A DNA stretch of 64,000 nt, from contig NZ_QEYD01000004.1 of NCBI RefSeq assembly GCF_003122215.1, forward strand, positions 62,001-126,000, given 5' to 3'. Positions 25,957-37,747 of this stretch are shown here, piece after piece. The position numbers and the translations under genes are program-made. Source of the stretch: Pararhodobacter marinus. GTDB lineage: Bacteria; Pseudomonadota; Alphaproteobacteria; Rhodobacterales; Rhodobacteraceae. The number at the start of each line of letters is the position of its first letter. Positions within the stretch are counted from its first letter, which is position 1. Below the pieces are notes generated by a model. That model saw nothing but the letters and a program-made list of their open reading frames with translations. It was not told the origin of the DNA and searched no databases.

Positions 25957-28188
25957 TCAGAGCACGAAGTCGAACTGCCGGTCCAGGGGCAGCTCCCGGG
26001 CCCGGGTGCCGGTCAGCGCGAAGATCGCGTTGGCCAGCGCCGGCGCGGCCGGCGGCGTTCCCGGCTCGCCGACGCCGCCCAGATGCGGGTTGGTTTCCAG
26101 CACCTGAACCTCGATCCGGGGCGCGCCCGAGATCCGCAGGCCGTCGGTATCGGGGAAGTTCCACTGCTCGACCATCCCGTCCGAGACGGTGATCTGCCCG
26201 TGCAATGCCGCCGACAGGCCGAAGATCAGCCCGCCCTCCATCTGCGCGCGCAGGTTCAGCGGGTCCAGGGCGATGCCCGGGTCGCAGGCGATCCAGGCGC
26301 GGGCGATGCGGATCGCGCCGTCCTGATCCTCGACTTCGATGACCTGAGCAACCGGCGTGCCGAAGGACCACACCATCGCCACGCCCAGCGCGCGGCCCGA
26401 TGCGCGGGCGTTGTCCCAATCCGACATCGCGCGCACGGCCTCCAGCACCCCCGCCGCGACCGCGCTTTCCGGGCGCACAAGGTCAAGCCGGAACTCCATC
26501 GGGTCGCGACCGGCGGCATGGGCCAGCTCGTCGATGAAGCTTTCGTGGATGAAGCCGTTATGGCTGGCCCCGACCGAGCGCCAGAAACTGACGGGGAAGT
26601 CCATCTCGGCGGTGTAGCCGCGCACGCGGTAGCTGGGAATCGCGTAGGGCTGGTCGAACAACCCTTCGACCAGCGCGCGGTCGGGACCACCCACCGGAAT
26701 GTCGAAGAGACGCGGCGCGACCTGGGCGGTCATGCCCTGTCCCGCGATCCGGGCATCGAGCTGTTTCGCCGTGCCATCGGCCACCACGCCGCGCAGCCGG
26801 GCGATCACGCCGGGGCGGTAGAAGTCATGCGTCATGTCCTCTTCGCGCGACCAGATCACCTGTACGGGCACGCCGGGCATCTGCCGTGCCACCCGTGCGG
26901 CCAGCTCGGAATAGTCGGATTCGCCCCGTCGCCCGAAACCGCCGCCCATGGCCGTGGTGTGCACCGTGACCTGTTCGGGCTCGATCCCGGCGCCGCGCGC
27001 GGCGGTGCGTTGCTGGACAAGAGGCGCCTGATTGGGTGACCAGAGCGTCAGCCTGCCGTCTTCGAACAGCGCGGTGGCGTTCATCGGCTCCAGCGGCGCA
27101 TGGGCCAGATAGGGCAGGCGATATTCGGCGGTGATCTCGGTGCCGTCCTGCGCCTCGGGGCCATCATCGCGCATGGTCGAGTTGGGGCTGTCGTCGAACG
27201 CCGCTTCGATCCGGGCAAAGATCGCTTCGGTCGTGTCGGGATAGGGGGCCGGGCCCCAGTCACAGTCGACCGCCTGAGCGCCCTGCATCGCCGCCCAGCT
27301 GTTGCGCGCGACAACGGCGATGCCGCCGTCGATATCGAGCACCTGCTCGACGCCGGGAATGGCCAGCGCCGGGGCCGGGTCGAAGCCGCGCAGGCCGCCG
27401 CCCAGCCGGGGATTCATCCGCAGGCTGGCGAATTTCATGCCCGGCAGGCGCGTGTCGATGCCATAAGCCTGCGTGCCCGTGACCTTCGCCGCCATGTCGC
27501 GGCGCGGCTGGTCCTTGCCCAGAAGCCGCCAATCTGCGCGCGGGCGCGGCTCGGTTTGTGGCGGCTCTATCCGGGCGGCGGCTTCGGCCAGTTCGGCATA
27601 GGGCAGGCGGGTGCCGTCGGGCGCGACCACGGCGCCGGCTTCGGTGCGCAGGCGGTCGGCGGCCACGCCCAGCCGCTCGGCCGCGGCGAGCTTCAGCGTC
27701 TCGCGGGCCGAGGCCCCGGCAAGGCGCATTTTATCGAACCCGTCGCGGACCGAGGTGGAGCCGCCGGTGATCTGGGTGCCGAGGAACCGTCCCCCGGCAT
27801 TGCCGACGAAGGCCCCGACGGTGCGCATCCACGAGGATTTGTTGTATTCCGCCCCCGGCAACGCCGATTCCATCATCGCCGCGTTGTAATAGGCGACCGA
27901 GGCCGGGCCATGCGCCACGCGGACGCTTTCCCAGTCGACATCCAGTTCTTCGGCCAGCAGCATCGCCAGCGTCGATTGCGCGCCCTGTCCCATATCGGCG
28001 CGGCCGCTGATCGCGGTCACGCCGTCCTGATCGATCACCAGAAAGGCGTTCAGCGCCGATCCTTCTCCGGGGTCCAGCGGGTTGGGGATCGGCTGGCGCA
28101 GTTTGTAGATCCCGAAGGCCACGCCCCCGGCGATGGCGGCCGAGGCGACAAGAAAGCTGCGGCGGGTGATGGTTCCGAGACGGCTCAC
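25957..28188 (-). CDS. Molybdopterin-binding subunit, xanthine oxidase family (IorB-like)
   Basis: Large subunit of a periplasmic molybdenum hydroxylase, 743 aa. A Tat signal ([20 protein letters not shown], about 7-26) is followed by [21 protein letters not shown], the cofactor loop [16 protein letters not shown], and [16 protein letters not shown] with the catalytic Glu at 708. The split build with a short [2Fe-2S] subunit and no FAD subunit is typical of isoquinoline-1-oxidoreductase and related aldehyde dehydrogenases. The substrate is unknown. It overlaps the small subunit by 4 bp and is probably controlled by the divergent TetR. No XdhC-like maturation gene is adjacent. Confidence 0.9.
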   Translation of the reverse strand: MSRLGTITRRSFLVASAAIAGGVAFGIYKLRQPIPNPLDPGEGSALNAFLVIDQDGVTAISGRADMGQGAQSTLAMLLAEELDVDWESVRVAHGPASVAYYNAAMMESALPGAEYNKSSWMRTVGAFVGNAGGRFLGTQITGGSTSVRDGFDKMRLAGASARETLKLAAAERLGVAADRLRTEAGAVVAPDGTRLPYAELAEAAARIEPPQTEPRPRADWRLLGKDQPRRDMAAKVTGTQAYGIDTRLPGMKFASLRMNPRLGGGLRGFDPAPALAIPGVEQVLDIDGGIAVVARNSWAAMQGAQAVDCDWGPAPYPDTTEAIFARIEAAFDDSPNSTMRDDGPEAQDGTEITAEYRLPYLAHAPLEPMNATALFEDGRLTLWSPNQAPLVQQRTAARGAGIEPEQVTVHTTAMGGGFGRRGESDYSELAARVARQMPGVPVQVIWSREEDMTHDFYRPGVIARLRGVVADGTAKQLDARIAGQGMTAQVAPRLFDIPVGGPDRALVEGLFDQPYAIPSYRVRGYTAEMDFPVSFWRSVGASHNGFIHESFIDELAHAAGRDPMEFRLDLVRPESAVAAGVLEAVRAMSDWDNARASGRALGVAMVWSFGTPVAQVIEVEDQDGAIRIARAWIACDPGIALDPLNLRAQMEGGLIFGLSAALHGQITVSDGMVEQWNFPDTDGLRISGAPRIEVQVLETNPHLGGVGEPGTPPAAPALANAIFALTGTRARELPLDRQFDFVL

Positions 28189-28655
28189 AGCACCTCCTCC
28201 CGCATCTGGGTGGCGGCGTCGCGGATCGCCGCGCGGATCCGGCTATAGGTGCCGCACCGGCACAGGTTGCCGGACATCGCGGCGTCGATCTCGTCATCGG
28301 TCGGATCGGGGTTCTGCGACAGAAGATCGGCGGCCTGCATGATCTGCCCGGACTGGCAATAGCCGCATTGCGCCACCTGGTTGCGCAGCCATGCCGCCTG
28401 CAGCGCGTGCATGGCATCGGGCGTGCCCAGACCCTCGATCGTGGTCACGTCGCCCCAGACATCGCCCAGCGCCACCTGGCAGCTGCGCATCGCCTCGCCG
28501 TCGATATGCACGGTGCAGGCCCCGCAGGACCCGACGCCGCAGCCGAACTTGGTGCCGGTCATGCCCAGTTCGTCGCGCAGGATCCACAACAGCGGCGTGT
28601 CGTCCGGCGCGTCGATCCGGTGATCGCTGCCGTTGATGGTCAATGTCGTCGCCAT
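28185..28655 (-). CDS. [2Fe-2S] subunit of molybdenum hydroxylase (IorA-like)
   Basis: Electron-transfer subunit of 156 aa. The plant-type ferredoxin cluster is in [17 protein letters not shown] with a fourth Cys in MRSCQVALG; the second cluster uses [10 protein letters not shown] and [12 protein letters not shown] use ATG 28655 ([11 protein letters not shown]), 12 codons inside the longest frame, because it matches the usual family start. It has no signal peptide, so it is probably exported folded together with the Tat-tagged large subunit. Confidence 0.9.
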   Translation of the reverse strand: MATTLTINGSDHRIDAPDDTPLLWILRDELGMTGTKFGCGVGSCGACTVHIDGEAMRSCQVALGDVWGDVTTIEGLGTPDAMHALQAAWLRNQVAQCGYCQSGQIMQAADLLSQNPDPTDDEIDAAMSGNLCRCGTYSRIRAAIRDAATQMREEVL

Positions 28656-28689
28656 GAGGGTCCCCGCGCTTCGAATCATCTCTCCTGAC

Positions 28690-28725
28690 ACTATGGTCGA
28701 AAAATGTCAGTCTGTAAATTGACAG
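28690..28725 (-). promoter_or_regulatory. iorA promoter overlapped by a TetR-type operator
   Basis: Minus-strand promoter: TTTACA (complement of 28713-28718), a 17-nt spacer and CATAGT (complement of 28690-28695). TGTCA (28705-28709) and TGACA (28720-28724) form an inverted repeat with a 10-nt spacer that contains CTGT-N6-ACAG (28712-28725). The dyad covers the -35 element. TTGACA at 28719-28724 could be the -35 of the divergent tetR gene. Repression of both directions by the adjacent TetR is inferred. Confidence 0.55.
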
Positions 28726-28753
28726 TTTGAACGGAAAGTGTCATCGCTTCCGG

Positions 28754-29362
28754 ATGAAGTCTGTCGTCCCCGATCCCCTGTCCGCCGAAGATGCCGATCC
28801 GCGCCGCGCCGCCATCCTGACGGCCGCGACCGAGGTCTTTGCCCGCTACGGGTTCAAGCGGACCTCGATGGAGGATATCGCCTCGGCGGCGGGTCTGTCG
28901 CGCACGGCGCTTTACCAATACTACCGCAGCAAACAGGACATCTTCCGCTCGCTGGTGGGCTGGTATTTCGGGCAGGTGGTCACCCGTGTCGAGACGGCGC
29001 TGGAACCCGGCCTGCCACCTGAGCGGGCGCTGGCCGCGGCCTTTGCCGCCAAGCTGGGACCCGAGATGCGGCTGTTGCTGGACAGCCCGCATGGCGAGGA
29101 ACTGATGGATGGCGGGTTCGATGCGGCGTCGGACCTGGTGGCCGAGGGCGAGCGGCGCGTCGCGACACTGCTGGAGCAGTGGCTGCTGAACGAAGCCGGG
29201 GCAGGGCGGATCACGCTGCCCGATGACGACGCGGCGGCGCTGGCGGCGATGATGGTCGCGGCGTTGCACGGGCTGAAGATGACGCCGGGGATCGGCTACG
29301 ATCCCCTTCTTGCGTCGATGGGCCGGCTGGCCGCGCTGTTCGGGCGCGGCCTGAGGCCGTAG
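28754..29362 (+). CDS. TetR family regulator of the adjacent molybdenum hydroxylase
   Basis: Regulator of 202 aa. The N-terminal helix-turn-helix (about 17-63) reads FARYGFKRTSMEDIASAAGLSRTALYQYYRSKQDIF, and the rest is an all-helical ligand domain. I use ATG 28754; a TTG nine codons earlier is possible. It is divergent from the iorAB-like genes across about 100 bp that hold a matching dyad, so it likely represses them until an aldehyde or heterocycle inducer is present. Confidence 0.88.
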   Translation: MKSVVPDPLSAEDADPRRAAILTAATEVFARYGFKRTSMEDIASAAGLSRTALYQYYRSKQDIFRSLVGWYFGQVVTRVETALEPGLPPERALAAAFAAKLGPEMRLLLDSPHGEELMDGGFDAASDLVAEGERRVATLLEQWLLNEAGAGRITLPDDDAAALAAMMVAALHGLKMTPGIGYDPLLASMGRLAALFGRGLRP

Positions 29363-29381
29363 GCGTCCGAAACGCCGCTCG

Positions 29382-30041
29382 TCAGAGGATCGACACCCGC
29401 GTGCCGATGGTGACGCGGCTATAGAGGTCGATGATTTCCTGGTTGATCATCCGGTAACCGGCCGAGCTTGGCGTGCCGGTGGACGACAGCGGCGTGCCGT
29501 GAATGCGGATGCCCCGATCGGTGGCGCTGGCCATCGAGCGCAGCGCCAGCGAGCGTGCGCCCAGCGGATAGCTGGGACCGGCGGGCGCCGGCATCGCGCC
29601 GTCATCCGCCGCAACGGTGCCCGCAGGCGCGGCAGGCATGGCGGCGGGCGCCGCCATCGGCATGCCGGGGACCGAAGGCTGCGTGAGCGGCCATTCTTCC
29701 ATCTCGAAAATCTCGGTCTCCCCGTGATATCCCAGCGCATCGCGGCCCACGGCGATGGAATAGCGCAACGCGTAAGGTCCGCGCAGGGTCAGGTAGAGCG
29801 CGCCCTCGTCAGGGTCGATGACGATCCGCCCGGCTTCGAGCTCGGGGTCGTAATCGACCAGCCGCCGCCGTTGCGACACGGGCAGTTCCTCGGGCAGGAC
29901 ACCGGGAATGGTGCGCCCGCCATCGAAAACCGTCCCGTAATCGACCGGCTGCAATTCGGGCGGCTCGTCCGACATGACGCAGCCCGCAACGGGAACAAGG
30001 GCTAGACCGGCCAGCAGGGCGCGGCGGGACAGATCGGGCAT
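29382..30041 (-). CDS. L,D-transpeptidase-like lipoprotein lacking the catalytic Cys
   Basis: Exported lipoprotein of 219 aa with a Tat/Sec-like start (MPDLSRRALLAGLALVPVAGC, lipobox Cys at 21). The YkuD fold is recognisable: GALYLTLRGPYALRYSIAVGRD (about 80-100), the conserved IHGT with His 181, and RMINQEIIDLYSRV at the end. The active-site motif should read S-x-G-C-x-R-M; here it is S-A-G-Y-R-M (193-198), so the nucleophilic Cys codon between G195 and Y196 is missing and the frame is kept. An Ala/Pro/Met-rich insert lies at about 124-158. It cannot work as a classical L,D-transpeptidase; a binding or regulatory role is possible. Confidence 0.8.
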   Translation of the reverse strand: MPDLSRRALLAGLALVPVAGCVMSDEPPELQPVDYGTVFDGGRTIPGVLPEELPVSQRRRLVDYDPELEAGRIVIDPDEGALYLTLRGPYALRYSIAVGRDALGYHGETEIFEMEEWPLTQPSVPGMPMAAPAAMPAAPAGTVAADDGAMPAPAGPSYPLGARSLALRSMASATDRGIRIHGTPLSSTGTPSSAGYRMINQEIIDLYSRVTIGTRVSIL

Positions 30042-30244
30042 GGTGGGCTCGCTGGTTGGTGGCAGACGCGAAAGCGGGGCGCCCGGATACCGGACCCGAA
30101 AGCCGGGCGCCGGTGCCGGGGCACGGGACGAAAAACACGGCCCGTTGATGCCATATCCGGCGCGGGAAGGCCAGACTCGCCTGTGTTACAAGGCGATCAG
30201 AGGTCGGTGAGGTGCGGGAAACTGTCGCGCCGCCGGGCAGGGGC

Positions 30245-30400
30245 TCAGCCGTTCGCCTTGGCCGTGCCGACAGGCTTGCGGACGGGGCGACCGGCATAGG
30301 TCTTGCTGCCGACCTTCACCACGACCAGCCCCGAGGCGGTGGTCCGCACGAAGGTGCCCTGAATGCTCAGATGGTTGCCGATCATGATGGTCTTGAACAT
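30245..30400 (-). CDS. Small 51-aa protein, function unknown
   Basis: A short ORF behind AAAGGGCGCAGC, starting MFKTIMIGNHLSIQGTFVR. It reads as a compact beta-rich domain (GTFVRTTASGLVVVKVGSKTYAGRPVRKP) with a basic C-terminus. I recall similar small proteins starting MFKTIMIGN in other Rhodobacteraceae, which supports a real gene; nothing is known of the function. An imperfect hairpin (CAGATT/AATCTG, 30422-30441) lies in its upstream region. Confidence 0.6.
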   Translation of the reverse strand: MFKTIMIGNHLSIQGTFVRTTASGLVVVKVGSKTYAGRPVRKPVGTAKANG

Positions 30401-30557
30401 GCTGCGCCCTTTCGTTCGTGACAGATTTTTGCCACAATCTGCGCGGCGTACGCCAGAAAAAAGACACAATTCTCGTTCGGTTTCAGAGGGTTGCGGGCCT
30501 GACTGTTTTGCAATGAGAAACAGTATGCCGGATCGGTCGCAATTGACCCCGTACGAC

Positions 30558-30956
30558 CTACAGCCAGTCGCGCAGGATCGGCACAAGCGGGACATCCGCC
30601 GCCGGCATCGGGTAGTCGCGCAGGTCCTTTGCGCGGACCCAGGCAAGCCTCTGCCCTTCGCGCGGGGTGACGATTCCCTCCCAGCGGCGGCAGGCAAAGA
30701 GCGGCATCAGCAGGTGGAAATCGTCGTAACTGTGGCTGGCGAAGGTCAGCGGCGCGAGACAGCTGCGCCAGGTTTCGATCCCGAGTTCCTCGTGCAACTC
30801 GCGGATCAGCGCGGCTTCGGGCGTTTCGCCGGGCTCGACCTTGCCGCCCGGAAACTCCCACAGGCCCGCCATCGACTTGCCCTCGGGCCGTTGGGCAAGA
30901 AGCACGCGGCCATCGGCATCGATGAGCGCGACAGCAGAGACGAGAAGGGTTTTCAT
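30558..30956 (-). CDS. mutT: 8-oxo-dGTP diphosphatase (Nudix)
   Basis: Removes oxidised dGTP from the nucleotide pool. The 132-aa protein carries a complete Nudix box: GGKVEPGETPEAALIRELHEELGI (about 37-60), preceded by LWEFP. Start ATG 30956. It follows argJ on the same strand with a 117-nt gap that holds a GC hairpin element, so it may have its own promoter or be read through from argJ. Confidence 0.93.
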   Translation of the reverse strand: MKTLLVSAVALIDADGRVLLAQRPEGKSMAGLWEFPGGKVEPGETPEAALIRELHEELGIETWRSCLAPLTFASHSYDDFHLLMPLFACRRWEGIVTPREGQRLAWVRAKDLRDYPMPAADVPLVPILRDWL

Positions 30957-30993
30957 GCGCGGACCTTTCAGGCCGGTCGTTCGGGTGAAGGCC

Positions 30994-31041
30994 CCGGGGG
31001 GCTGTCTGCCCCCCGGACCCCCCGAGGATATTTATCGAACA
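30994..31041. repeat. Rhodobacteraceae-type extragenic hairpin with GAGGATATTT tail
   Basis: A 9-bp perfect stem (CCGGGGGGC 30994-31002 with GCCCCCCGG 31008-31016) is followed by ACCCCCC and GAGGATATTTATCGAACAAA (31024-31043). I recall hairpins with this tail as abundant between genes in Rhodobacteraceae genomes. This is the only copy I found here. Its role is unknown; mRNA 3'-end formation or a repeat-family remnant are options. Confidence 0.6.
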
Positions 31042-31073
31042 AAGACGGGACGTTCAGGATCTGTTAACCAGGA

Positions 31074-32444
31074 TCAGGACCGGTAATCGGCGTTGATGTC
31101 GATATAGCGATGCGTCAGGTCGCAGGTCCAGATCGTCGCCTTGCCGTTCCCCATGCCCAGATCGACCCCGATATCCAGGTCTTCGTTCTGCATGTAGGCA
31201 GCTCCGTCTTCTTCGCGGTAATCCGGGTCGACCAGGCCGGCGGTTGCGACGGTGATGTCGCCGAAGGTGATGCCCAGCCGGTCGCGATCGGCCGCGGCGC
31301 CGGATTTGCCCACCGCCATGACGATGCGGCCCCAGTTGGGATCCTCGCCGGCGATGGCGGTCTTGACCAGCGGCGAATTGGCGATGGCCAGCGCGCAGCG
31401 CCTGGCATCGGCGTCGTCGGCCGCGCCGGTTACGGTGATGCCCACGAATTTCGTGGCTCCTTCGCCGTCGCGCACGACCTGATGCGCGAGGTTGAGCATG
31501 ACCTCGCCCAGCGCGCGCTCGAAGGCCTTGGCCTCGGCCGAGCGCATGTCCTCCAGCGCCGGGCCCTGCCCGGTGGCGGCAACCAGAAGCGTGTCCGAGG
31601 TCGAGGTGTCGCTGTCGACGGTGATGCTGTTGAAACTGCTGTCGGTCAGGCGGCTGACGAGGCTTTGCAGCTGTTTCTGGCCGATTTTCACATCGGTGAA
31701 GATATAGACCAGCATCGTCGCCATGTCGGGGGCGATCATGCCCGAGCCCTTGGCGATACCGGCGATGCGCGCGGTCTGGCCGTTGATCTCGACCTCGGCC
31801 ATCGCGCCCTTGGGATAGGTATCGGTGGTCATGATCGCGCGCGCGGCATCGGGCAGCGTGGCGGGCGACAGGTCGGTGACCAGCCCGTCGAGCGCGGCCT
31901 CGATCCGCTCATGCGGCAGCGGCTCGCCGATCACCCCGGTCGACGAGGTGAAGACGCGGTTCTCGGGCAGGCCCAGCCTGGCGGCCACGGCAGCCGAGAG
32001 CGCATTGACCGATTCCCGGCCGCGGGCGCCGGTGAAGGCGTTGGAATTGCCGGAATTCACCAGGATCGCGGCACCTGTGGATTCGTCCCCCTTGCCCAGC
32101 TTCGCCTGGCAATCGAGCACCGCCGCCGAGCGCGTGGCCGAGCGCGTGAAGGTGCCCGCGATCACGGTGCCGGGGGCAAGCCGGGCCAGCATCACATCGG
32201 TGCGGTTCTGATAGCGCACGCCCGCCTGCGCGGTGGCAAGTTCGAGACCCGCGATTTCGGGCAGCACGGGGAAGCCGTCTTTCGGCGCCAGCGGCGAGAC
32301 GACCGAGACCTTGGATTTGGCGACGAGCGGAACGGAGGCCAGACGGGCCTTCAGCGCCTTGGCGCGGGCTTTCCACTTCCGGGCCTTCAGCTTGTCGGTT
32401 TTCTGTTTCTCCGGCTTCCCGGCTTTCTTGGTCTTCTTGGCCAT
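31074..32444 (-). CDS. argJ: Bifunctional glutamate N-acetyltransferase / acetylornithine acetyltransferase
   Basis: Arginine biosynthesis: transfers acetyl from N-acetylornithine to glutamate. The 456-aa precursor self-cleaves before the nucleophile Thr 243 in KGSGMIAPDMATMLV. Other family segments are ILVNSGNSNAFTGARG, FTSSTGVIGEPLP and the C-terminal CDLTHRYIDINADYRS. Residues 1-34 are an unusual extension with 13 Lys and 3 Arg. No ATG, GTG or TTG codon lies between it and the conserved core, and AAGGAG precedes ATG 32444, so the extension appears to be translated. Confidence 0.94.
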   Translation of the reverse strand: MAKKTKKAGKPEKQKTDKLKARKWKARAKALKARLASVPLVAKSKVSVVSPLAPKDGFPVLPEIAGLELATAQAGVRYQNRTDVMLARLAPGTVIAGTFTRSATRSAAVLDCQAKLGKGDESTGAAILVNSGNSNAFTGARGRESVNALSAAVAARLGLPENRVFTSSTGVIGEPLPHERIEAALDGLVTDLSPATLPDAARAIMTTDTYPKGAMAEVEINGQTARIAGIAKGSGMIAPDMATMLVYIFTDVKIGQKQLQSLVSRLTDSSFNSITVDSDTSTSDTLLVAATGQGPALEDMRSAEAKAFERALGEVMLNLAHQVVRDGEGATKFVGITVTGAADDADARRCALAIANSPLVKTAIAGEDPNWGRIVMAVGKSGAAADRDRLGITFGDITVATAGLVDPDYREEDGAAYMQNEDLDIGVDLGMGNGKATIWTCDLTHRYIDINADYRS

Positions 32445-32460
32445 CGGCCCTGACTCCTTG

Positions 32461-32497
32461 GAAAGGCAAAGGCCCGCACCCCGGAAGGGCGCGGGCC
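32461..32497 (-). terminator. Terminator after the parvulin gene
   Basis: On the minus strand GGCCCGC (complement of 32491-32497) pairs with GCGGGCC (complement of 32471-32477), followed by TTTGCCTTT. It separates the peptidyl-prolyl isomerase gene from argJ. Confidence 0.65.
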
Positions 32498-32527
32498 GGT
32501 TCGGCGCCGAGAATACGGTGCCGGGGT

Positions 32528-33376
32528 TTACTCGTCCAGCAGGCTCACATTGCTGAGCGCGGAGGGATCGACGCCTTCGATATCCATCTCGACCTCGGTG
32601 TTTTCACGCAGGCCCTCGATATAGACGCGGGTGGCTTCGCGCTGGATTTCCTGGCTCAGCTCCATCTGCACCTCTTCCTGCGCGGGAACCTCGGCGGTGC
32701 GGGTCTCGAACAGCTTGATGACATGCCAGCCGAAGCGGGTCTGCACCGGCTCGGACACCTGGCCGGGTTCGAGCGCTTCGACGGCGGCCTGGAAATCGGG
32801 GATCATCATGCCGGGCGCGAACCAGCCCAGATCGCCGCCCTGCTGGGCCGAGCCGTCGATCGAGAATTCCGCCGCGACAGCGCCGAATTCCTGGCCTTCG
32901 TCCAGCGCGGCCACGACCTGATCACGCTCTTCCTCGGTCCGCACGAGGATATGCGCGGCGTGGTATTCGGTCACCGGCTCGCCCTCGGCATATTCGGCGG
33001 CGAAGGTTTCATAGGCCGCGTTCAGGCTTTCCTCGGTCACCGCCTCGGTGGCGATGTCCTGCAGCACGGCGGCGGCGATGAAGTTGCGGGTTTCGTTTTC
33101 CAGCAGGACGCGCTGGCGGCTGCTCAGCGTGTCGGCATTGGCCTGCGAGACCAGTTCCTGCTCGACCAGCTGCTCGACGATGGCCGGAAACAGCGTCTCG
33201 TCGGGCACCTGCGCGAATTGCTCGGGCAGCTGCGCGCGCAGCGCGATGGCGTGGCCCAGCGTGATCTCGGTCTCGCCGACGCGGGCAAGCACGGTCGACG
33301 CGTCCTGCGCCGCCACGGGGAGGGCGAAAGCGGTAAAGATCGCGGTCGCCGTGGCAAATCGAGCGTTTTTGAACAT
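32528..33376 (-). CDS. Parvulin-type peptidyl-prolyl isomerase, periplasmic
   Basis: Periplasmic folding factor of 282 aa. The signal peptide (about 1-24, ending PVAAQ) is followed by a SurA/PrsA-like helical region (about 30-120) and a parvulin domain (about 130-225: YHAAHILVRTEEERDQVVAAL, FAPGMMIPDFQAAV, VQTRFGWHVIKL). I use ATG 33376 because it gives a clean signal peptide. It is divergent from secA across 182 bp, a pairing that fits shared work on exported proteins. Confidence 0.92.
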   Translation of the reverse strand: MFKNARFATATAIFTAFALPVAAQDASTVLARVGETEITLGHAIALRAQLPEQFAQVPDETLFPAIVEQLVEQELVSQANADTLSSRQRVLLENETRNFIAAAVLQDIATEAVTEESLNAAYETFAAEYAEGEPVTEYHAAHILVRTEEERDQVVAALDEGQEFGAVAAEFSIDGSAQQGGDLGWFAPGMMIPDFQAAVEALEPGQVSEPVQTRFGWHVIKLFETRTAEVPAQEEVQMELSQEIQREATRVYIEGLRENTEVEMDIEGVDPSALSNVSLLDE

Positions 33377-33558
33377 GCAGAGCTCCTGAATCGCGTCCCT
33401 TCGGGTCGCTGTGATTGACACCAACATGACCGGCCCCTACATGCCAAGACGGTATAATTTAAGGGCTGGTCAGCCGCGCCCTGTTTAGGAAAGCAGCCGC
33501 CGACCGGCAACCCCGCCGGCGTTAACGGCCAGTCACACAAAGGCGAGCGGGAGAAATC

Positions 33559-36333
<2,775 letters not shown>

Positions 36334-36357
36334 CAGCGCGACCGGAAAGTCGGCACG

Positions 36358-36383
36358 AAAACGGGGCCCGCGGGCCCCGTTTT
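36358..36383. terminator. Bidirectional intrinsic terminator after secA
   Basis: AAAACGGGGCCC (36358-36369) and its exact complement GGGCCCCGTTTT (36372-36383) form a 12-bp stem on a 2-nt centre (effective loop slightly larger), with T4 on either strand. Confidence 0.85.
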
Positions 36384-36512
36384 GCTGTCGCGAACCCCGT
36401 GCGCAATTGCGCGGAATGCAACGGATTTGCCGCGAAACCACCCATCGGGTGCCCAAAAGCTGCCCGGTTTCAAAGGGATTTTGGGCTCAACCAGACCTGA
36501 GTGGAGTCCGCC

Positions 36513-37676
36513 ATGAACCGCGTGCGAATCGTCGCTTTAGCTGCCGTCACGCTCGGTGCCGTGGTGACTGCCGGGACCAAGTTTCAGCAGGCCCAGCAGG
36601 ACCAGGGATCCGAGGCGGCTGCGGAACTCAACCGTGCCTCGGTCGTGCCGGTCGATGGCGAGCGCAACACGCCCCCGGCAGGCCAGCAGCGGGCGGACGC
36701 GACCGGGGGATCGGTGCCGTCGCTGATCGGCGATACCTACACCGCCACCCCGCCGGTCACGGCCAGCGACACCGCACCCCAGGACAGCATGACGGATGAC
36801 AGCGTGCGGATCGCCCGCGCAGACGAGGCGGTCGCGCCAGGGGCCACGCCCGGCACGGGACGCTCCGACACGCCCCTGACCGAAGCCCTGAACGCCCAAC
36901 ACGATACACGTCCCGCGGAACAGCCCTCGCCCGCGATGCAGGCGCCCGAAGCGGCCCCTCTCGACCCCGAGCTGGAGGCCGAGCTTGCCGCCTGTGCCGT
37001 GTGGCTGGTTGTCACGCCCTCGGCCGGCGCGATGCTGGAAACCAGCGTCTACGCGCCCTGCGACGGCGGCGCGCATGTGATCCTGTCGCATTCGGGGCTC
37101 AGCTTCGATGCCACGCTGGGCGAGGATGGCCAATATCTGGCGCAGATCCCGGCCCTGACCGAAGAGGCGAGCGTCAGCATCGCGTTTCAGGACGGACGGG
37201 TCGAGCATGATCGCACCGAAGTGCCCGATCTGGCCGACGTCGAGCGCGTGGTCCTGCAATGGGACCAGCCGGCGGAATTGCAGCTCAATGCCTACGAGTT
37301 CGGCGCGCGCTATGGCAGTGCGGGCCATGTCCATGCTGGCGCGCCGCGCACGGCGGGTGTGTCGGATCAGGGCTTCGTCACGGTTCTGGGCGATCCGCAG
37401 ATCCCCGGTGGCCAGCTGGCGCAGGTCTACAGCTATCCGCGCGGCGAAACCCCGCAGACCGGGACCGTCACGCTTGAAATCGAAGTCCCCGTGACCGATG
37501 CAAGCTGCGGCCAGTCGATCACCGCGCGCACGATCGAGGTTCATGGCACCCGCTCGGCGCAGATCCGCAACATGCAGCTCGACATGCCCGATTGCGATGG
37601 GGCGGGGGGCTTCGTGGTTCTGCCGGGGGTCTTGCCCGACCTGCAGATCGCGCAGACGGATCAACAGTCGAACTGA
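36513..37676 (+). CDS. Exported/anchored protein downstream of secA, function unknown
   Basis: A 387-aa protein with a signal peptide or anchor (about 1-24, MNRVRIVALAAVTLGAVVTAG). A long low-complexity Ala/Pro/Thr/Asp region (about 25-155) is followed by a C-terminal beta-rich domain (about 160-385) with two Cys pairs (AACAVWLVVTPSAGAMLETS...APCDGG and DASCGQ...DMPDCDG). Similar proteins beside secA are, as I recall, labelled 'translocase' in some Rhodobacteraceae, but no translocase motif is visible. ATG 36513 is behind GTGGAG. Probably acts in the periplasm. Confidence 0.75.
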   Translation: MNRVRIVALAAVTLGAVVTAGTKFQQAQQDQGSEAAAELNRASVVPVDGERNTPPAGQQRADATGGSVPSLIGDTYTATPPVTASDTAPQDSMTDDSVRIARADEAVAPGATPGTGRSDTPLTEALNAQHDTRPAEQPSPAMQAPEAAPLDPELEAELAACAVWLVVTPSAGAMLETSVYAPCDGGAHVILSHSGLSFDATLGEDGQYLAQIPALTEEASVSIAFQDGRVEHDRTEVPDLADVERVVLQWDQPAELQLNAYEFGARYGSAGHVHAGAPRTAGVSDQGFVTVLGDPQIPGGQLAQVYSYPRGETPQTGTVTLEIEVPVTDASCGQSITARTIEVHGTRSAQIRNMQLDMPDCDGAGGFVVLPGVLPDLQIAQTDQQSN

Positions 37677-37747
37677 TTGTCCGCCGCCATGGCTCCGGGC
37701 GGCCCCTGTCCGATGGCGGGCCGGGCTGTCGCCCCGCAACGCGGCGC

